Part shown: positions 10,596-19,326 of the stretch, piece after piece
Position numbering within the stretch: the stretch's first letter is position 1
Layout of the letters: each line of letters starts with the position of its first letter
Assembly (NCBI GenBank): GCA_003054665.1
Contig: QAYY01000015.1
Coordinates: forward strand, 1-64,000
Direction of reading: 5' to 3'
From: Opitutaceae bacterium EW11
GTDB taxonomy: Bacteria; Verrucomicrobiota; Verrucomicrobiia; Opitutales; Opitutaceae
DNA: 64,000 bases
Translations under genes and position numbers: made by a program
Notes under the pieces: model-generated
What the model saw: the letters and a program-made list of their open reading frames with translations, nothing else
Told to the model about the DNA's origin: nothing
Database searches by the model: none

Positions 10596-10958
10596 TGTGG
10601 GTGCGAATAGTTCGTAGCTGTCAGCGTGTTCCCGGTCGCCGGGTTTCGAATCGCCCCATGAACGTTCCGTTCATTTGAAGACTCACCAGTCACTGCCAAT
10701 TGCGGTATTGCAGGCCGGACGCTCTTCGCCTTTGCGGGCAACGGCAAGCACCAACCCCGGCGCTCCGCGGTGGCGATGCATGCCATGGGCACAGCGCGTT
10801 CGTGCGAGCGGAAACCGTCGACCGCGACGCTCGGATCGCCCGCAACGGGTCGCATGAGGGAGGCACACCCGCCGCGCGAGAAAACGTTCAGTCACACTCC
10901 GCCGCCAACGGCTCAAGCGCGCGGGTCCTTCGTCGCGGAAGGCAGACACTGTCTCGAC
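10596..10958. other. Long untranslated region upstream of the RRM gene
   Basis: This is 363 bp with no supported gene. The frames present are Arg-rich shadows. Part of it probably forms the promoter and 5' leader of the RRM gene, as is usual for RRM and cold-shock genes. I could not define a specific structure. Confidence 0.4.
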
Positions 10959-11294
10959 CTAGCTGCCGCGAGCTCTTCGCCGCCACAACGCGAAGAGCAT
11001 CGCCGCGACCAACGCGGCGATCGCAAACCCTAGCCAACCGCCGTGCAGTGAGGGAGCCTCGCCGCACCACTCCGCAGCCGCGCCGATCCCGAAGATCAGT
11101 GCGGCATACGCGGCCAGACAGAAAACGCACTTGGGCACGACCACCAGCAGCGCGGCGACGAGCAGCCAGAGCCCCCGGCGCCGGGCGGCCGCGCAGCGCC
11201 GCAACGAGACCGCGAACGTCTTCAACCGAGGTGAACCGATCGGAGGCGCAGGTCCGGCGGCCGCCCCGGCACGAGGGTCATCAGACGTCCGCAT
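10959..11294 (-). CDS. Small two-TM membrane protein with PKCVFCLAAY motif
   Basis: The 111-aa protein has a basic N terminus and two hydrophobic helices (about residues 42-75 and 84-103). The first contains VVPKCVFCLAAYAALIFG. That Pro-Lys-Cys-x-x-Cys-x-Ala-Ala-Tyr signature occurs in small uncharacterised MerC-like membrane proteins and suggests metal or thiol chemistry. Its start overlaps the end of the DUF899 gene by 14 bp, so the two are probably co-translated. The thioredoxin-like partner fits a redox role, but this is inference. Confidence 0.7.
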   Translation of the reverse strand: MRTSDDPRAGAAAGPAPPIGSPRLKTFAVSLRRCAAARRRGLWLLVAALLVVVPKCVFCLAAYAALIFGIGAAAEWCGEAPSLHGGWLGFAIAALVAAMLFALWRRRARGS

Positions 11295-12084
11295 ACTCGT
11301 CCGGATAGCGCGGCGGAGGTCCGGGATCCGCCGCGAGACCGGCGGCCCGGCTCTTCGGCTCCTCCCAAGCCTCCTGCCGGCCGAGCGCCGTCAGGTCCAG
11401 CATGCGGGTCGGTCCGAGGACGTCCTCGGCGCCGCGGGCGTAGGTCGAATACGTATGAAACACCTCGTCGTCGCGGCGGAGGAAGCAGCTGATCCCGTGG
11501 AGATCGAACGGCGTTTCGTTCGCGAAACAATAGCCGGTCCCCGCCTTCTCGTGCTCCTCCGGGGTTCGGTAATTGTACGACATCGGCCGGACGGCGGGAT
11601 CGAACGACACGCCGAAGTCGTAGTTGAAGCTCGTGCCGACGGACGAAAACCAGGGGAGCTTCCAACCCATGCGGCGGTTGAACGCCAAGATCTTCGCGAG
11701 CGGTGCGCGGGAGACAAAAACCAGTTCCGTGTTCCGTTCGTGCAGGCAGTTGAAGTGCCCGCGGGCGATCTGGTCGGCAAAACCCGAACAGCCTCTGCAC
11801 GGCTCGTCGAGCGCTTCGCCGTTTTCCCAGCGCCACATGAAGTGGTAGACGATGAGCTGCAGCCGTCCGCCAAACAGGTCGATCAGGCGGACCTTTCCAT
11901 TGGGCGCGTCGAAGGTGTAGTCGGTCTCGAGGCGAACCATGGGCAGTTCGCGCCGGTGGGTGTTAACGCGATCGCGCGCTTTCGTGAGAGCCTTTTCTTC
12001 TTGGAGGAGGGCCAGGCGGGACTGAAGCCACTCCTCGCGCGTGGCGACGCGCGGGTAGTCGATGGAGGCGATTGTGGTTGTCAT
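11281..12084 (-). CDS. DUF899 thioredoxin-like protein
   Basis: The 267-aa protein matches the DUF899 family (REEWLQSRLALLQEEKALTKARD near the N terminus, a typical family signature). It has a thioredoxin-like region with a CxxC (DEPCRGCSGFAD) and the family-typical end PTRMLDLTALGRQE. DUF899 proteins are predicted cytosolic thioredoxin-fold proteins of unknown reaction. The start at 12084 was chosen because the family begins there; the 48-residue upstream extension is non-family. It is the first gene of a pair with the CxxC membrane protein downstream. Confidence 0.87.
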   Translation of the reverse strand: MTTTIASIDYPRVATREEWLQSRLALLQEEKALTKARDRVNTHRRELPMVRLETDYTFDAPNGKVRLIDLFGGRLQLIVYHFMWRWENGEALDEPCRGCSGFADQIARGHFNCLHERNTELVFVSRAPLAKILAFNRRMGWKLPWFSSVGTSFNYDFGVSFDPAVRPMSYNYRTPEEHEKAGTGYCFANETPFDLHGISCFLRRDDEVFHTYSTYARGAEDVLGPTRMLDLTALGRQEAWEEPKSRAAGLAADPGPPPRYPDEYADV

Positions 12085-12332
12085 CCTGAAACGACGAACG
12101 ACGACCCGCGGTTCGGACACCCCGCGTCGCTCGTCGCAGAAAACCACGAGCGACCAGGCGAAGCCGCCGGCAAGCGTCGCAAGTCGCACCAACGGCAGTT
12201 CGCAGGCGACAGCACTTTCTGGATACAAACGAAGCGCGCCCTTTGGCGTTTTGCGCGAAGGAATGTAGGTTAGCCGCGTGCTGCACCGGGCTCGAAAGAT
12301 CCCAGAGTCCGCCTTCTGGCGCTCGCAACGCC

Positions 12333-12440
12333 GTACCGCCCGGGAGGGCGGCTAGCGCGGAAAGGAGGCCGCGGTCCGAACCGCGGCAAAGTTCCCATGC
12401 GCCTGCTCGCCCAATTCCGGCGAGTAGAACGCCAGTTTCG
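12333..12440 (+). promoter_or_regulatory. Structured leader upstream of the second TonB receptor
   Basis: Three perfect hairpins follow one another in the 5' region of the receptor gene: CCGCCC-GGGA-GGGCGG (12336-12351), GCCGCGGT-CCGA-ACCGCGGC (12368-12387) and CTCGCC-7 nt-GGCGAG (12406-12424). The last ends about 70 nt before the ATG. The arrangement suggests a cis-regulatory RNA. I tested it by eye against cobalamin, TPP, SAM and glycine consensus boxes and could not match any. The divergent DUF899 gene shares the roughly 410-bp interval. Confidence 0.4.
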
Positions 12441-12494
12441 TCACTGTCCGGCTCAACAATGACTCCCCACCACCCACAACCGTGAAATCAACCC

Positions 12495-15113
12495 ATGAGC
12501 CAAATCACCCCGTCCGCTCGGTTCGCGTCGGCCTTTCCGCCGCGCTCGTTCGTCTCCCTCGCCTTAGCCCTCGTCGTTCTCTCCCCTGTGAACCTTCGGG
12601 CGCAGACCACCGGCGCCGATTCTGCGGCCACACCCGCACAGAACGACTCGGGGGATGAAACCGTCGTCCTGAACGCCCTGACGATCACCGGATCGTCCGT
12701 GCCGCGCCGCGCGCTCGAGACGCCGCTCGCCATCACGTCCCTCGAGCAGGGACAGATCGCCATGGCCGCTCCGCGCAGCACGGCGGATTTTCTGAAGTTG
12801 ATCCCCGGACTCTACACCGAGGCGAGCGGCGGCGAGGCGCACAACAACGTCCTTCCCCGCGGCGTGTTCTCAAGCGGTGGATACCGTTATACCGCGCTCC
12901 TCGAGGACGGGCTCCCGGTCATCGCCGACTCGGAATTCCAGTTTTACTCGGCCGACGACTTCACCCGGATCAGCAATTGGATCGCGACGGCCGAAGGTCT
13001 GCGCGGCGGCACATCCGGCGTCTACATGACCAACGCCGCCATCAGCACGATCAATTTCATCGGGCGCGAAGGGGGCGATCGCCCGGCCGGCGAAGCGAAA
13101 ATCTTCGGAGGCGAAAACCAGCTCTTCCGCGCCGAAATCTGGCAAGGCGGCCCTGCCGGGGCAAACGCCTCCTACGCCATCGGCGGATTCTTCCGGCGCG
13201 ACGACGGGCCGCGAGATCCAGGTTACACGGCGAACTCGGGCGGCCAGTTTGCGGGCAATTTCAAGTACCGCTTCGCCAACGACGCCGGCTATCTGAAGGT
13301 TTCGGCGAAGTACCTGGACGACCATACCATCCTGTACCTTCCAATCCCGCTCACCGGATCGCCGGACGACCCGCGCACGATTCCAGGCGGTCCCGACATT
13401 CACACCGGCGCCTCGGCGTCTCAGGATATTCGCTACACCCGGTTTCCTTCCGGCACGCACCTCGACGACATCGATCTCGCCGACGGCATCCGCGCGCGGC
13501 TCGGCTACGTCGGCACCGAATTGGTCCTGAAGCCAGCGGAGGGCCTGCGCATCGAAAACCGGAACCGTTTCACCCAGTTCGTCCACGGCTGGAATGCGAA
13601 CCCGCCCGGCAGCGTTCAGAGTTTCCAGACGATCGCCAACACCCTCGCGACAGGCCCCAACACGACGCCGGGACAGTTCGCCGCCGCGCTGGGCACCGAC
13701 GGCAACTACCGGTACCACCTTGTTCAAACGTCGACCGGAACGACCTACACCGCGGCCCAGGCGCAGAATCTCAACGGCAACGGACTGGGGGAAATCGATC
13801 AGATCTGGCACACCGAGCGAGTCGGACAGAATTTCCAGAACGACCTGCGCGGCATCGTCAGCTTCAACGACAATGCCACCACGATCACCGTCGGCGGATA
13901 TTACAGCGACCTACGGTTCTCCCAGCTCTGGAACGGCGCGAACGCGCTCCTCGATGTTTCCAACGACTACCGGCGCTACGATCTGGTCTACGAAGACGCC
14001 CTCACCGGCGCTTCCGTCGGGCAGTACACCTACAACGGTCTCACCGGTCTCGGCACCTTCAACTTCGCCCACCGCCACGAGAAGCAGCGCGAGCTCTCCG
14101 GGTACGTGAACCTCGAGGAAAAACTCGGCCCGCTGACGCTCGACGCCGGGCTCAGGCACACACACCTGAGGTTCAACTGGCAGCAGATCGCCGCCGTGCC
14201 GACCGACATCAATCCCCCTGGGGGCACAACGCCGGCGCTCCGCAATGTGGGTCTCTACACCGGCGAAGCCACGTCGGGCCGCGTGGCGGAAAACGGCGAC
14301 GCCTACACGGCCGGAGCGAACTACAAGCTCACGTCGCAGTTCGCCGTGTTCGGCCGCTACTCGAAGGGGCCGCGTTTTCACGACGCAGACAACGCGGTCG
14401 GCTTTCAGACCCGGGACGCCATGCTCGACGTGAACGGCGCGGGGCCGATCGAGAAGATCTCGCAGTACGAACTCGGCTTAAAACACGTGGCGCGGAACTA
14501 CGGCGTGTACGTGACGTTGTATCAGATGCAGCAGGACAACCTGCTGAACAACGACTACACGATCGATCCCAACACCGGTCAGGTCGTGTACACCAAACGC
14601 ACGATCAGCATGAAGACCTCGGGCGTCGAGGTGGAGGGAACCTGGACGCCCCTGCGCGGCCTCGTCCTCGATCTTCGAGCCACCCTGCAGGATCCCAAGA
14701 TCCAAAGCGGGACGATCCAGGATCCGACAAGCACGGCGCCGTTTTCCCTCAAGGACAAGGTGCCCACGCGGCTGCCGAAAGCCTACGGAAGTCTCGGCGC
14801 CAGTTATTCGTTCACACCGACCAGTTGGGGCGTCTTCAGCGTGAGCGGAATGCTGAAATACACCGGCCGGCGGCCCACGGCTCTCGATAACAAGCTGTAC
14901 TTCTCGAGCTTCACCGAAACCAACTTCGGCGTGGCGCTCGCGATGCGCCGGGGTCTCTCGCTCCGGGTCGACGTGCAGAACGCATTCAATTCGGACGGCA
15001 TCACCGAAGGCGACCCCCGCGCCAGCCAGTCGGTCTCGTCGGCCGCCGCGTACTTCAACGCCCGACCCATCCTGCCGCGCACCATCGTCGCGTCGATCGC
15101 GTATCAGTTCTGA
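12495..15113 (+). CDS. TonB-dependent receptor
   Basis: This 872-aa outer-membrane receptor has a signal peptide ending near residue 36 (LSPVNLRAQ). A short linker leads into a plug domain (VVLNALTITGSSVPRRALETPLAITSL; DFLKLIPGLYTEASG; VLPRGVFSSGGYRY) and a barrel that ends in Phe (TIVASIAYQF). It resembles siderophore/FecA-like receptors in size and lacks the N-terminal carboxypeptidase-like domain of the receptor at 368-3457. No substrate-processing genes are adjacent. Expression may be controlled by the hairpin-rich leader just upstream. Confidence 0.92.
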   Translation: MSQITPSARFASAFPPRSFVSLALALVVLSPVNLRAQTTGADSAATPAQNDSGDETVVLNALTITGSSVPRRALETPLAITSLEQGQIAMAAPRSTADFLKLIPGLYTEASGGEAHNNVLPRGVFSSGGYRYTALLEDGLPVIADSEFQFYSADDFTRISNWIATAEGLRGGTSGVYMTNAAISTINFIGREGGDRPAGEAKIFGGENQLFRAEIWQGGPAGANASYAIGGFFRRDDGPRDPGYTANSGGQFAGNFKYRFANDAGYLKVSAKYLDDHTILYLPIPLTGSPDDPRTIPGGPDIHTGASASQDIRYTRFPSGTHLDDIDLADGIRARLGYVGTELVLKPAEGLRIENRNRFTQFVHGWNANPPGSVQSFQTIANTLATGPNTTPGQFAAALGTDGNYRYHLVQTSTGTTYTAAQAQNLNGNGLGEIDQIWHTERVGQNFQNDLRGIVSFNDNATTITVGGYYSDLRFSQLWNGANALLDVSNDYRRYDLVYEDALTGASVGQYTYNGLTGLGTFNFAHRHEKQRELSGYVNLEEKLGPLTLDAGLRHTHLRFNWQQIAAVPTDINPPGGTTPALRNVGLYTGEATSGRVAENGDAYTAGANYKLTSQFAVFGRYSKGPRFHDADNAVGFQTRDAMLDVNGAGPIEKISQYELGLKHVARNYGVYVTLYQMQQDNLLNNDYTIDPNTGQVVYTKRTISMKTSGVEVEGTWTPLRGLVLDLRATLQDPKIQSGTIQDPTSTAPFSLKDKVPTRLPKAYGSLGASYSFTPTSWGVFSVSGMLKYTGRRPTALDNKLYFSSFTETNFGVALAMRRGLSLRVDVQNAFNSDGITEGDPRASQSVSSAAAYFNARPILPRTIVASIAYQF

Positions 15114-15396
15114 CAGGACATACGGCGGCTGGCCGCGGGCACGCGCGCCCAGCTGCTCCGAACGAATCCCGTGCGCCGAACACCCCGCCGTGTCCGGCGC
15201 ACGGGAGCGGAGCGGGAGTTCGCGAGCGACCAGCGGGACGGCTCCACATCCCTCGGCAGTCCGGCGGTGCGCCACTCGAACCAAACGCGGGCGACCGTCC
15301 AAACTCCGATCCGGCGGACCGGCGTTTTTCCCGTCAGCCGCTCAGCCTGGCGCACAGGAACAGCCCGAATCGCGCCCGTTCAGTGCCGGAACTGCC

Positions 15397-16221
15397 ATGG
15401 CCCGCGCGGAAGACACGAACACCGAAGAAAGCGAGGACGCCGAATCGAAGGAGCGCCGGTCGCCCAGCAGCAAAGTGGTGCACGATGCCGTGCTCGCGGA
15501 GGGATTTGAAGAATTGGAACGGCCCACGTCGGCGCTGGCCTGGTCGGGCCTTGCCGCCGGTCTCTCCATGGGACTCTCGCTGATCGCGGAAGGCACATTG
15601 CGCACCTACGTCCCGGAGGCCAACTGGGCCCCGCTCGTCACTCGCCTCGGATACAGCGTGGGCTTCATCGTTGTGATCCTCGGTCGACAGCAACTGTTCA
15701 CCGAGAACACCCTCACCCCGATCCTGCCTCTGCTCGAGCGAAAGGATCGGCGGACCTTTTTCAGCGTGCTCCGACTTTGGATCATCGTGCTCGTGACGAA
15801 TCTTTTCGGGGGCATGGTCGTGGCCTTCGCCCTCGCAAAAACGTCCGCTTTCGATCCCGACGTGCGAGAAGCCTTCGTGAAACTCGGACGCGAAGCCCTC
15901 TCGCCCTCGGCCGGCCTGATCCTGCTTCGAGGCGTTTTGGCGGGCTGGATCATCGCCCTGCTGGTCTGGTTGCTTCCGTTCGCCGAAGTGGCCCGCCTCT
16001 GGGTGATTCTGATCCTTACCTACCTCATCGGCCTGGCGAAACTGAGCCATGTTATCGCCGGCTCGATCGAGGTTTTTGTGCTCGCGGCCTGCGGCCACGC
16101 GTCCTGGGCGTCGGTGTTTTCCCACTACATTCTTCCCGCCCTCGCGGGAAACGTCCTCGGAGGCGTGGCTCTGGTGGCGTTCGTGAATCACGCGCAGGTT
16201 GCGGCCGGGAAAGATGACTGA
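15397..16221 (+). CDS. Formate/nitrite transporter (FNT) family channel
   Basis: The 274-aa integral membrane protein has a charged N-terminal tail of about 45 residues followed by six predicted TM helices. Signatures include GLAAGLSMGLSLIAEG, GFIVVILGRQQLFTENTLTPILPLLER, LVTNLFGGM and ILTYLIGLAKLSHVIAGSIEV, typical of FNT pentameric anion channels (FocA/NirC and the YfdC branch). The YfdC-like branch often has such a long N terminus. The start at 15397 avoids a 69-residue Arg/Ser-rich non-family extension. The stop overlaps the next gene by 8 bp, implying an operon. The transported anion is not decided. Confidence 0.88.
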   Translation: MARAEDTNTEESEDAESKERRSPSSKVVHDAVLAEGFEELERPTSALAWSGLAAGLSMGLSLIAEGTLRTYVPEANWAPLVTRLGYSVGFIVVILGRQQLFTENTLTPILPLLERKDRRTFFSVLRLWIIVLVTNLFGGMVVAFALAKTSAFDPDVREAFVKLGREALSPSAGLILLRGVLAGWIIALLVWLLPFAEVARLWVILILTYLIGLAKLSHVIAGSIEVFVLAACGHASWASVFSHYILPALAGNVLGGVALVAFVNHAQVAAGKDD

Positions 16222-16705
16222 ACGAACTTCAGCGCAGCGGGCCGCGTGGCCGCTTCTCGCCGCATTTCTCTCTGCAATGCCGATACCGCTCGCGGCGGCG
16301 GGTGACGGAGCCTGGTACTTGCACGTCGACGGTGCCTCGCATCATTTCCATCGGCGGGACCTCAACGAAAGAAACTGGGGCGTCGGACTCGGCTACGAAT
16401 TCAACCCCAACGATCGGTGGGTGTGGTCCGCCGAGGGCGACTACTTCAAGGATTCGTTCGACGATCCCAGCGGCTACGTCGGCGGCGGCCTTCGCTGGCG
16501 GACCCGGCACGTGGATTTCGGTCTCCTCGGCTTTGTGATGTACCGCCAAACCGCGCAGGAGACCATCGGCTCCCATGTGTTTCCGGGCGTGCTCCCGTTC
16601 GTCGAGTTCGGCACTCGCCGCCTCCGGCTTCGCACCGTCTACATCCCGGCAGTCACGGGAAAAGACGACGAAGCGCTCACTCTCCAGCTGCTGATCGGTT
16701 TCTAG
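16214..16705 (+). CDS. Small outer-membrane beta-barrel protein
   Basis: The 163-aa exported protein has a signal peptide (AAWPLLAAFLSAMPIPLAAA) and about eight amphipathic strands (WYLHVDGASHHFH, NWGVGLGYEFN, WVWSAEGDYFKDSFDDPSGYVGGGLRW), ending in Phe (LQLLIGF). Layout and length resemble PagP/PagL-type 8-stranded barrels, but I cannot assign an enzyme activity. GGGAAAG precedes the ATG at 16214, which overlaps the FNT gene. It is the last chromosomal gene before the element. Confidence 0.7.
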   Translation: MTERTSAQRAAWPLLAAFLSAMPIPLAAAGDGAWYLHVDGASHHFHRRDLNERNWGVGLGYEFNPNDRWVWSAEGDYFKDSFDDPSGYVGGGLRWRTRHVDFGLLGFVMYRQTAQETIGSHVFPGVLPFVEFGTRRLRLRTVYIPAVTGKDDEALTLQLLIGF

Positions 16706-16793
16706 GGCGACGTCGTCCGAAGCCCTCACATTCAAAACGTCCGTCCTCCGCTCGAGAGCGCCCTCTCCTTCCGCCGCGCCTCTCGTTCTTGAA

Positions 16794-16817
16794 ATGGTGC
16801 CCAGAGTCGGGGTCGAA
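16794..16817. repeat. attL: copy of the tRNA-Leu 3' end
   Basis: A 24-bp sequence starting ATGGTGCCCAGAGTCGG is identical to 52425-52448, the 3' end of tRNA-Leu(CAA). The match includes CCA, the discriminator base, the acceptor strand and half of the T-arm. Left of it is ordinary chromosome; right of it begins the element. No complete tRNA can be folded here. Confidence 0.95.
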
Positions 16818-16846
16818 TCGCGAAATCCCACGAGTGAGATCCGCGC

Positions 16847-16866
16847 GGTGTCAAAGTTGGTGTCAA
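16847..16866. repeat. Tandem arm-type site, left end
   Basis: Two copies of GGTGTCAA are spaced with a 12-bp period (16847-16854 and 16859-16866), 30 bp inside attL and upstream of the integrase. A matching pair, CGTGTCCA with the same period and the same GTT before the second copy, lies inside the right end (52333-52352). Paired arm-type sites at both ends are usual for tyrosine-integrase elements. Confidence 0.55.
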
Positions 16867-16908
16867 CCGGACGCCCCCGAAAACTCGCAACCGTGGTAAA
16901 AACATTCC

Positions 16909-18252
16909 ATGCGAGTCACGAAACGCTTCGAAGGCATCTCATTCTACCGCGAGTCGAAGAAGTCTCGATGGTGCGTACGAATCTCCGGACGGCTCACCCC
17001 GTCCGGCAAGGAACAGAAGAAACGGTTTCCAGATTCCGACTTCGCAGCCCAGGCCACGGAGACGGCCTCCCCTTCGCAACTTGCCTATGCCGCCGCGAAG
17101 CAGTGGGCGGCCAAACAAGAGACAAGAAAGCAGGAGCAGGGCTCTGTCGCCTTCACCCTGACGCCAGGCCAGAACCTCGACGCGATCGCAGCCCTGAAGT
17201 TGCTCGACGGACGCGCGAGCCTAGTCGACGCCGCCTCGGAACTCCTCCGGCAGCGATTCCCACGCGGTGACAAGCAGCTGATCGGAATAGCAGTCCAGGC
17301 GTACATCGAAGAGCTAACCAAGCTCGGCCGCTCGCCGGTCTATGTTGCCGGCTTGGATGATCCTTTGTGGGCCCTGGCCCAACTGTGTGGGGCCATCCGC
17401 CCCGAAATGTCGGATGAAAACATCCGCCGTCGTGGCGGTCGACGAAGGTACCAAGTGCCACCGATGGCGGGCGGAAGAGAGAAGCACGTGCACGAAGTCA
17501 CAACGGCGGACGTCGAAAAATTCCTGGCTTGTCGAAAGCTCAGCCCGAACGGCTACAACCACTACGTCCAGGACGTAGCCAGGTTCTTTCGGTGGTGCGA
17601 GCGCCAGGCGTGGACCAACACGAATCCGGCCGCGCGAATTCCCCTGAAGAGCGAGGTACCAACGGAAATTGGAATTCTGACTCCACTCGAAGCGCTGAGG
17701 CTTTTGACTGCAGCAAAGGAACGGTCAGGCGGACAGCTCCTACCGTTTGTCGTCCTCGGTTTGTACACCGGACTTCGAACCGCTGAGTTGCACCGCTTGA
17801 CGTGGGATCGGGTGCTCCTCGACGACGATGAGCCCAGGGTTCTGTTGCCCGCCAGAAGTGCCAAAGACCGCGAATTCCGCGGCGTCGACATCCCCGCAAA
17901 TGCTGCCGAGTGGCTGAAGATGGTACCATTCAAAACCGGCAAGGTAGTACCGCTCTCAAATCCTGCGGATTCCTTCACCCTTCTTCATAAAAGCTGTCTT
18001 GGTCGCCCTTGGCCGAAAAATGGCCTTCGCCATTCCCGGGTCAGCTACACAGCCCGCCTCCATGGAGAGAGCAAAGCGTCAGAAGACGCCGGTCACGAAT
18101 CGGTCAGAATGACGAGACAGCGATACAAGGCATTGGTTACCAAGCGACAAGCACAGGCTTACTTCAGCATCTATCCCGAAACGACACCGCAGGAACTGGA
18201 GGTGATGCTGGCAATTCCGTCGCATGACGCGACGCGGGCGGCTTCTGCTTAG
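16909..18252 (+). CDS. int: Tyrosine-type site-specific integrase
   Basis: This 447-aa recombinase integrates and excises the element at tRNA-Leu. It has an N-terminal arm-binding-like segment, a SAM-like core-binding domain (about 190-250) and a catalytic domain. Catalytic residues visible are Arg290 (LYTGLRTAELHRL), Lys319 (SAKDREFRG), Arg374 (NGLRHSRVSY), His396 (AGHESVRMT) and Tyr406 (RYKAL). The usual box II His is Asn371, a known variation. It begins about 90 bp inside attL and reads into the element. Its stop overlaps the convergent small gene by 4 bp. Confidence 0.95.
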   Translation: MRVTKRFEGISFYRESKKSRWCVRISGRLTPSGKEQKKRFPDSDFAAQATETASPSQLAYAAAKQWAAKQETRKQEQGSVAFTLTPGQNLDAIAALKLLDGRASLVDAASELLRQRFPRGDKQLIGIAVQAYIEELTKLGRSPVYVAGLDDPLWALAQLCGAIRPEMSDENIRRRGGRRRYQVPPMAGGREKHVHEVTTADVEKFLACRKLSPNGYNHYVQDVARFFRWCERQAWTNTNPAARIPLKSEVPTEIGILTPLEALRLLTAAKERSGGQLLPFVVLGLYTGLRTAELHRLTWDRVLLDDDEPRVLLPARSAKDREFRGVDIPANAAEWLKMVPFKTGKVVPLSNPADSFTLLHKSCLGRPWPKNGLRHSRVSYTARLHGESKASEDAGHESVRMTRQRYKALVTKRQAQAYFSIYPETTPQELEVMLAIPSHDATRAASA

Positions 18253-18479
18253 TGGCGGTACAGGTCTACGAGCTCGACACCTTCTCGGGTGGTGAGCCCA
18301 AGGCGCCGTAACTCGAAGTCGAGCATGAGAGGGTCGCCCCGATAGAGATCCACCATGGTTGTGACCCAATCCATTTCTGTTTTCGGGATTGGGCACGGCC
18401 GCTTTCTGATTCTGCGTAAACGGGTTTCGCTGGTACCATCAGGAAACAGAAGGGCGTCAAAGTCGCACTGCGTTTTCAT
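18249..18479 (-). CDS. Small hypothetical protein
   Basis: A 76-aa ORF converges on the integrase with a 4-bp overlap. The product looks protein-like (acidic and mixed composition; ends GVELVDLYRH), but I recognise no family. No clear ribosome-binding site is visible. The region upstream is shared with the divergent regulator gene at 18546, so it may be a small element-control protein, but nothing in the sequence shows that. Confidence 0.45.
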   Translation of the reverse strand: MKTQCDFDALLFPDGTSETRLRRIRKRPCPIPKTEMDWVTTMVDLYRGDPLMLDFELRRLGLTTREGVELVDLYRH

Positions 18480-18545
18480 GATGGTAAGTTAGCAAGCGAC
18501 CTGGTTCGCCCCCTTTTCCTGCCACAGGGCTACGAGACCCTTGCC

Positions 18546-19325
18546 ATGGGAGATGCCGCGACGCTTCATCGGCGCCTCATGCCTGACTCTTCCCAACCAG
18601 CGAACGTCCGCGACCTGCTAAAGTTCCGAGACGCTCTCGAGATGGGCGACGGGCTCTTTGCAGAAGTTACCGGCTTGGAAGTCGTCACCTTGTTTGCGTT
18701 TCGCCGGGGGAAGCTGAAAGAACGCCCGCAGATCGCATCAGCGGCAGTCGATCGGATCGCCCGTTGCCGCGAAGCGCTGGCCCTCGCGAAGGAGCTCGGA
18801 GGAGGAGACGAGGAAAAATCGCTCGATTGGCTGTATGCTGATTCGCCGACGTTCGGCGGGCGCAGCCCGATTGACCTCACAGTCAGTGACGCCGCGTTTG
18901 AAGTTGTTCGCGGCTATGTCGCTCGCCTCCGCGCCGCCGTCCTGGCGGCAGCAGTGCCGACGGCTCCGCCGCCACAGGTCCAAACGAAAGGGCCGGAAGA
19001 GCCGCCAGAGGAGCCACCCGTCGTGCCGGCGGACGCGGCGGAAAAGTCGCGCCTTGCGCCGCCCAAGGGAATCGCGCCAGGTGACCGTGTGTTTCGAGTC
19101 AAAGAGCCGCTGGCCAGAGTCCGCGAGCGGCGTCCAGAGCTGACATTGAAGAAAATCTCGGTGCTCATGACCGAACGCGGCTTCAAGCAATTCGGCTCCA
19201 GCGCCTACATGTCTAGGGTGGCGAATTCCTACACGTGGCTCACATGGGAAGAGGTTGTCGCCATGGCTGAGGCTTTGGAGGTTGATCCGACGGAGCTCGG
19301 CACCGTCTTCAACGTGCCGGAGTGA
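18546..19325 (+). CDS. ParS/MbcA-like (DUF2384) and XRE-like regulator
   Basis: The 259-aa protein appears to have three parts. An N-terminal helical region (20-85) leads into a DUF2384/ParS-type toxin-binding segment (SLDWLYADSPTFGGRSPIDL, with the family WL...GG.xPI/L pattern, about 95-133). A Pro/Glu-rich linker follows (135-165). A C-terminal Cro-like helix-turn-helix domain closes it (LKKISVLMTERGFKQFGSSAYMSRVANS, 195-255). DUF2384 antitoxins normally pair with a RES toxin, but no RES gene is adjacent. It is therefore either an orphan antitoxin or, more likely, an element regulator built from the same parts. Confidence 0.6.
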   Translation: MGDAATLHRRLMPDSSQPANVRDLLKFRDALEMGDGLFAEVTGLEVVTLFAFRRGKLKERPQIASAAVDRIARCREALALAKELGGGDEEKSLDWLYADSPTFGGRSPIDLTVSDAAFEVVRGYVARLRAAVLAAAVPTAPPPQVQTKGPEEPPEEPPVVPADAAEKSRLAPPKGIAPGDRVFRVKEPLARVRERRPELTLKKISVLMTERGFKQFGSSAYMSRVANSYTWLTWEEVVAMAEALEVDPTELGTVFNVPE

Positions 19326-19326
19326 C

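Noticed and set aside
12333-12440. Cobalamin riboswitch before the TonB receptor
   Set aside because: GTCACTGTCCGG resembles a box, but the other conserved boxes and order are missing.
16794-16817. A second tRNA-Leu gene at the left end
   Set aside because: Only the 24-bp 3' portion is present; no 5' half or anticodon arm.
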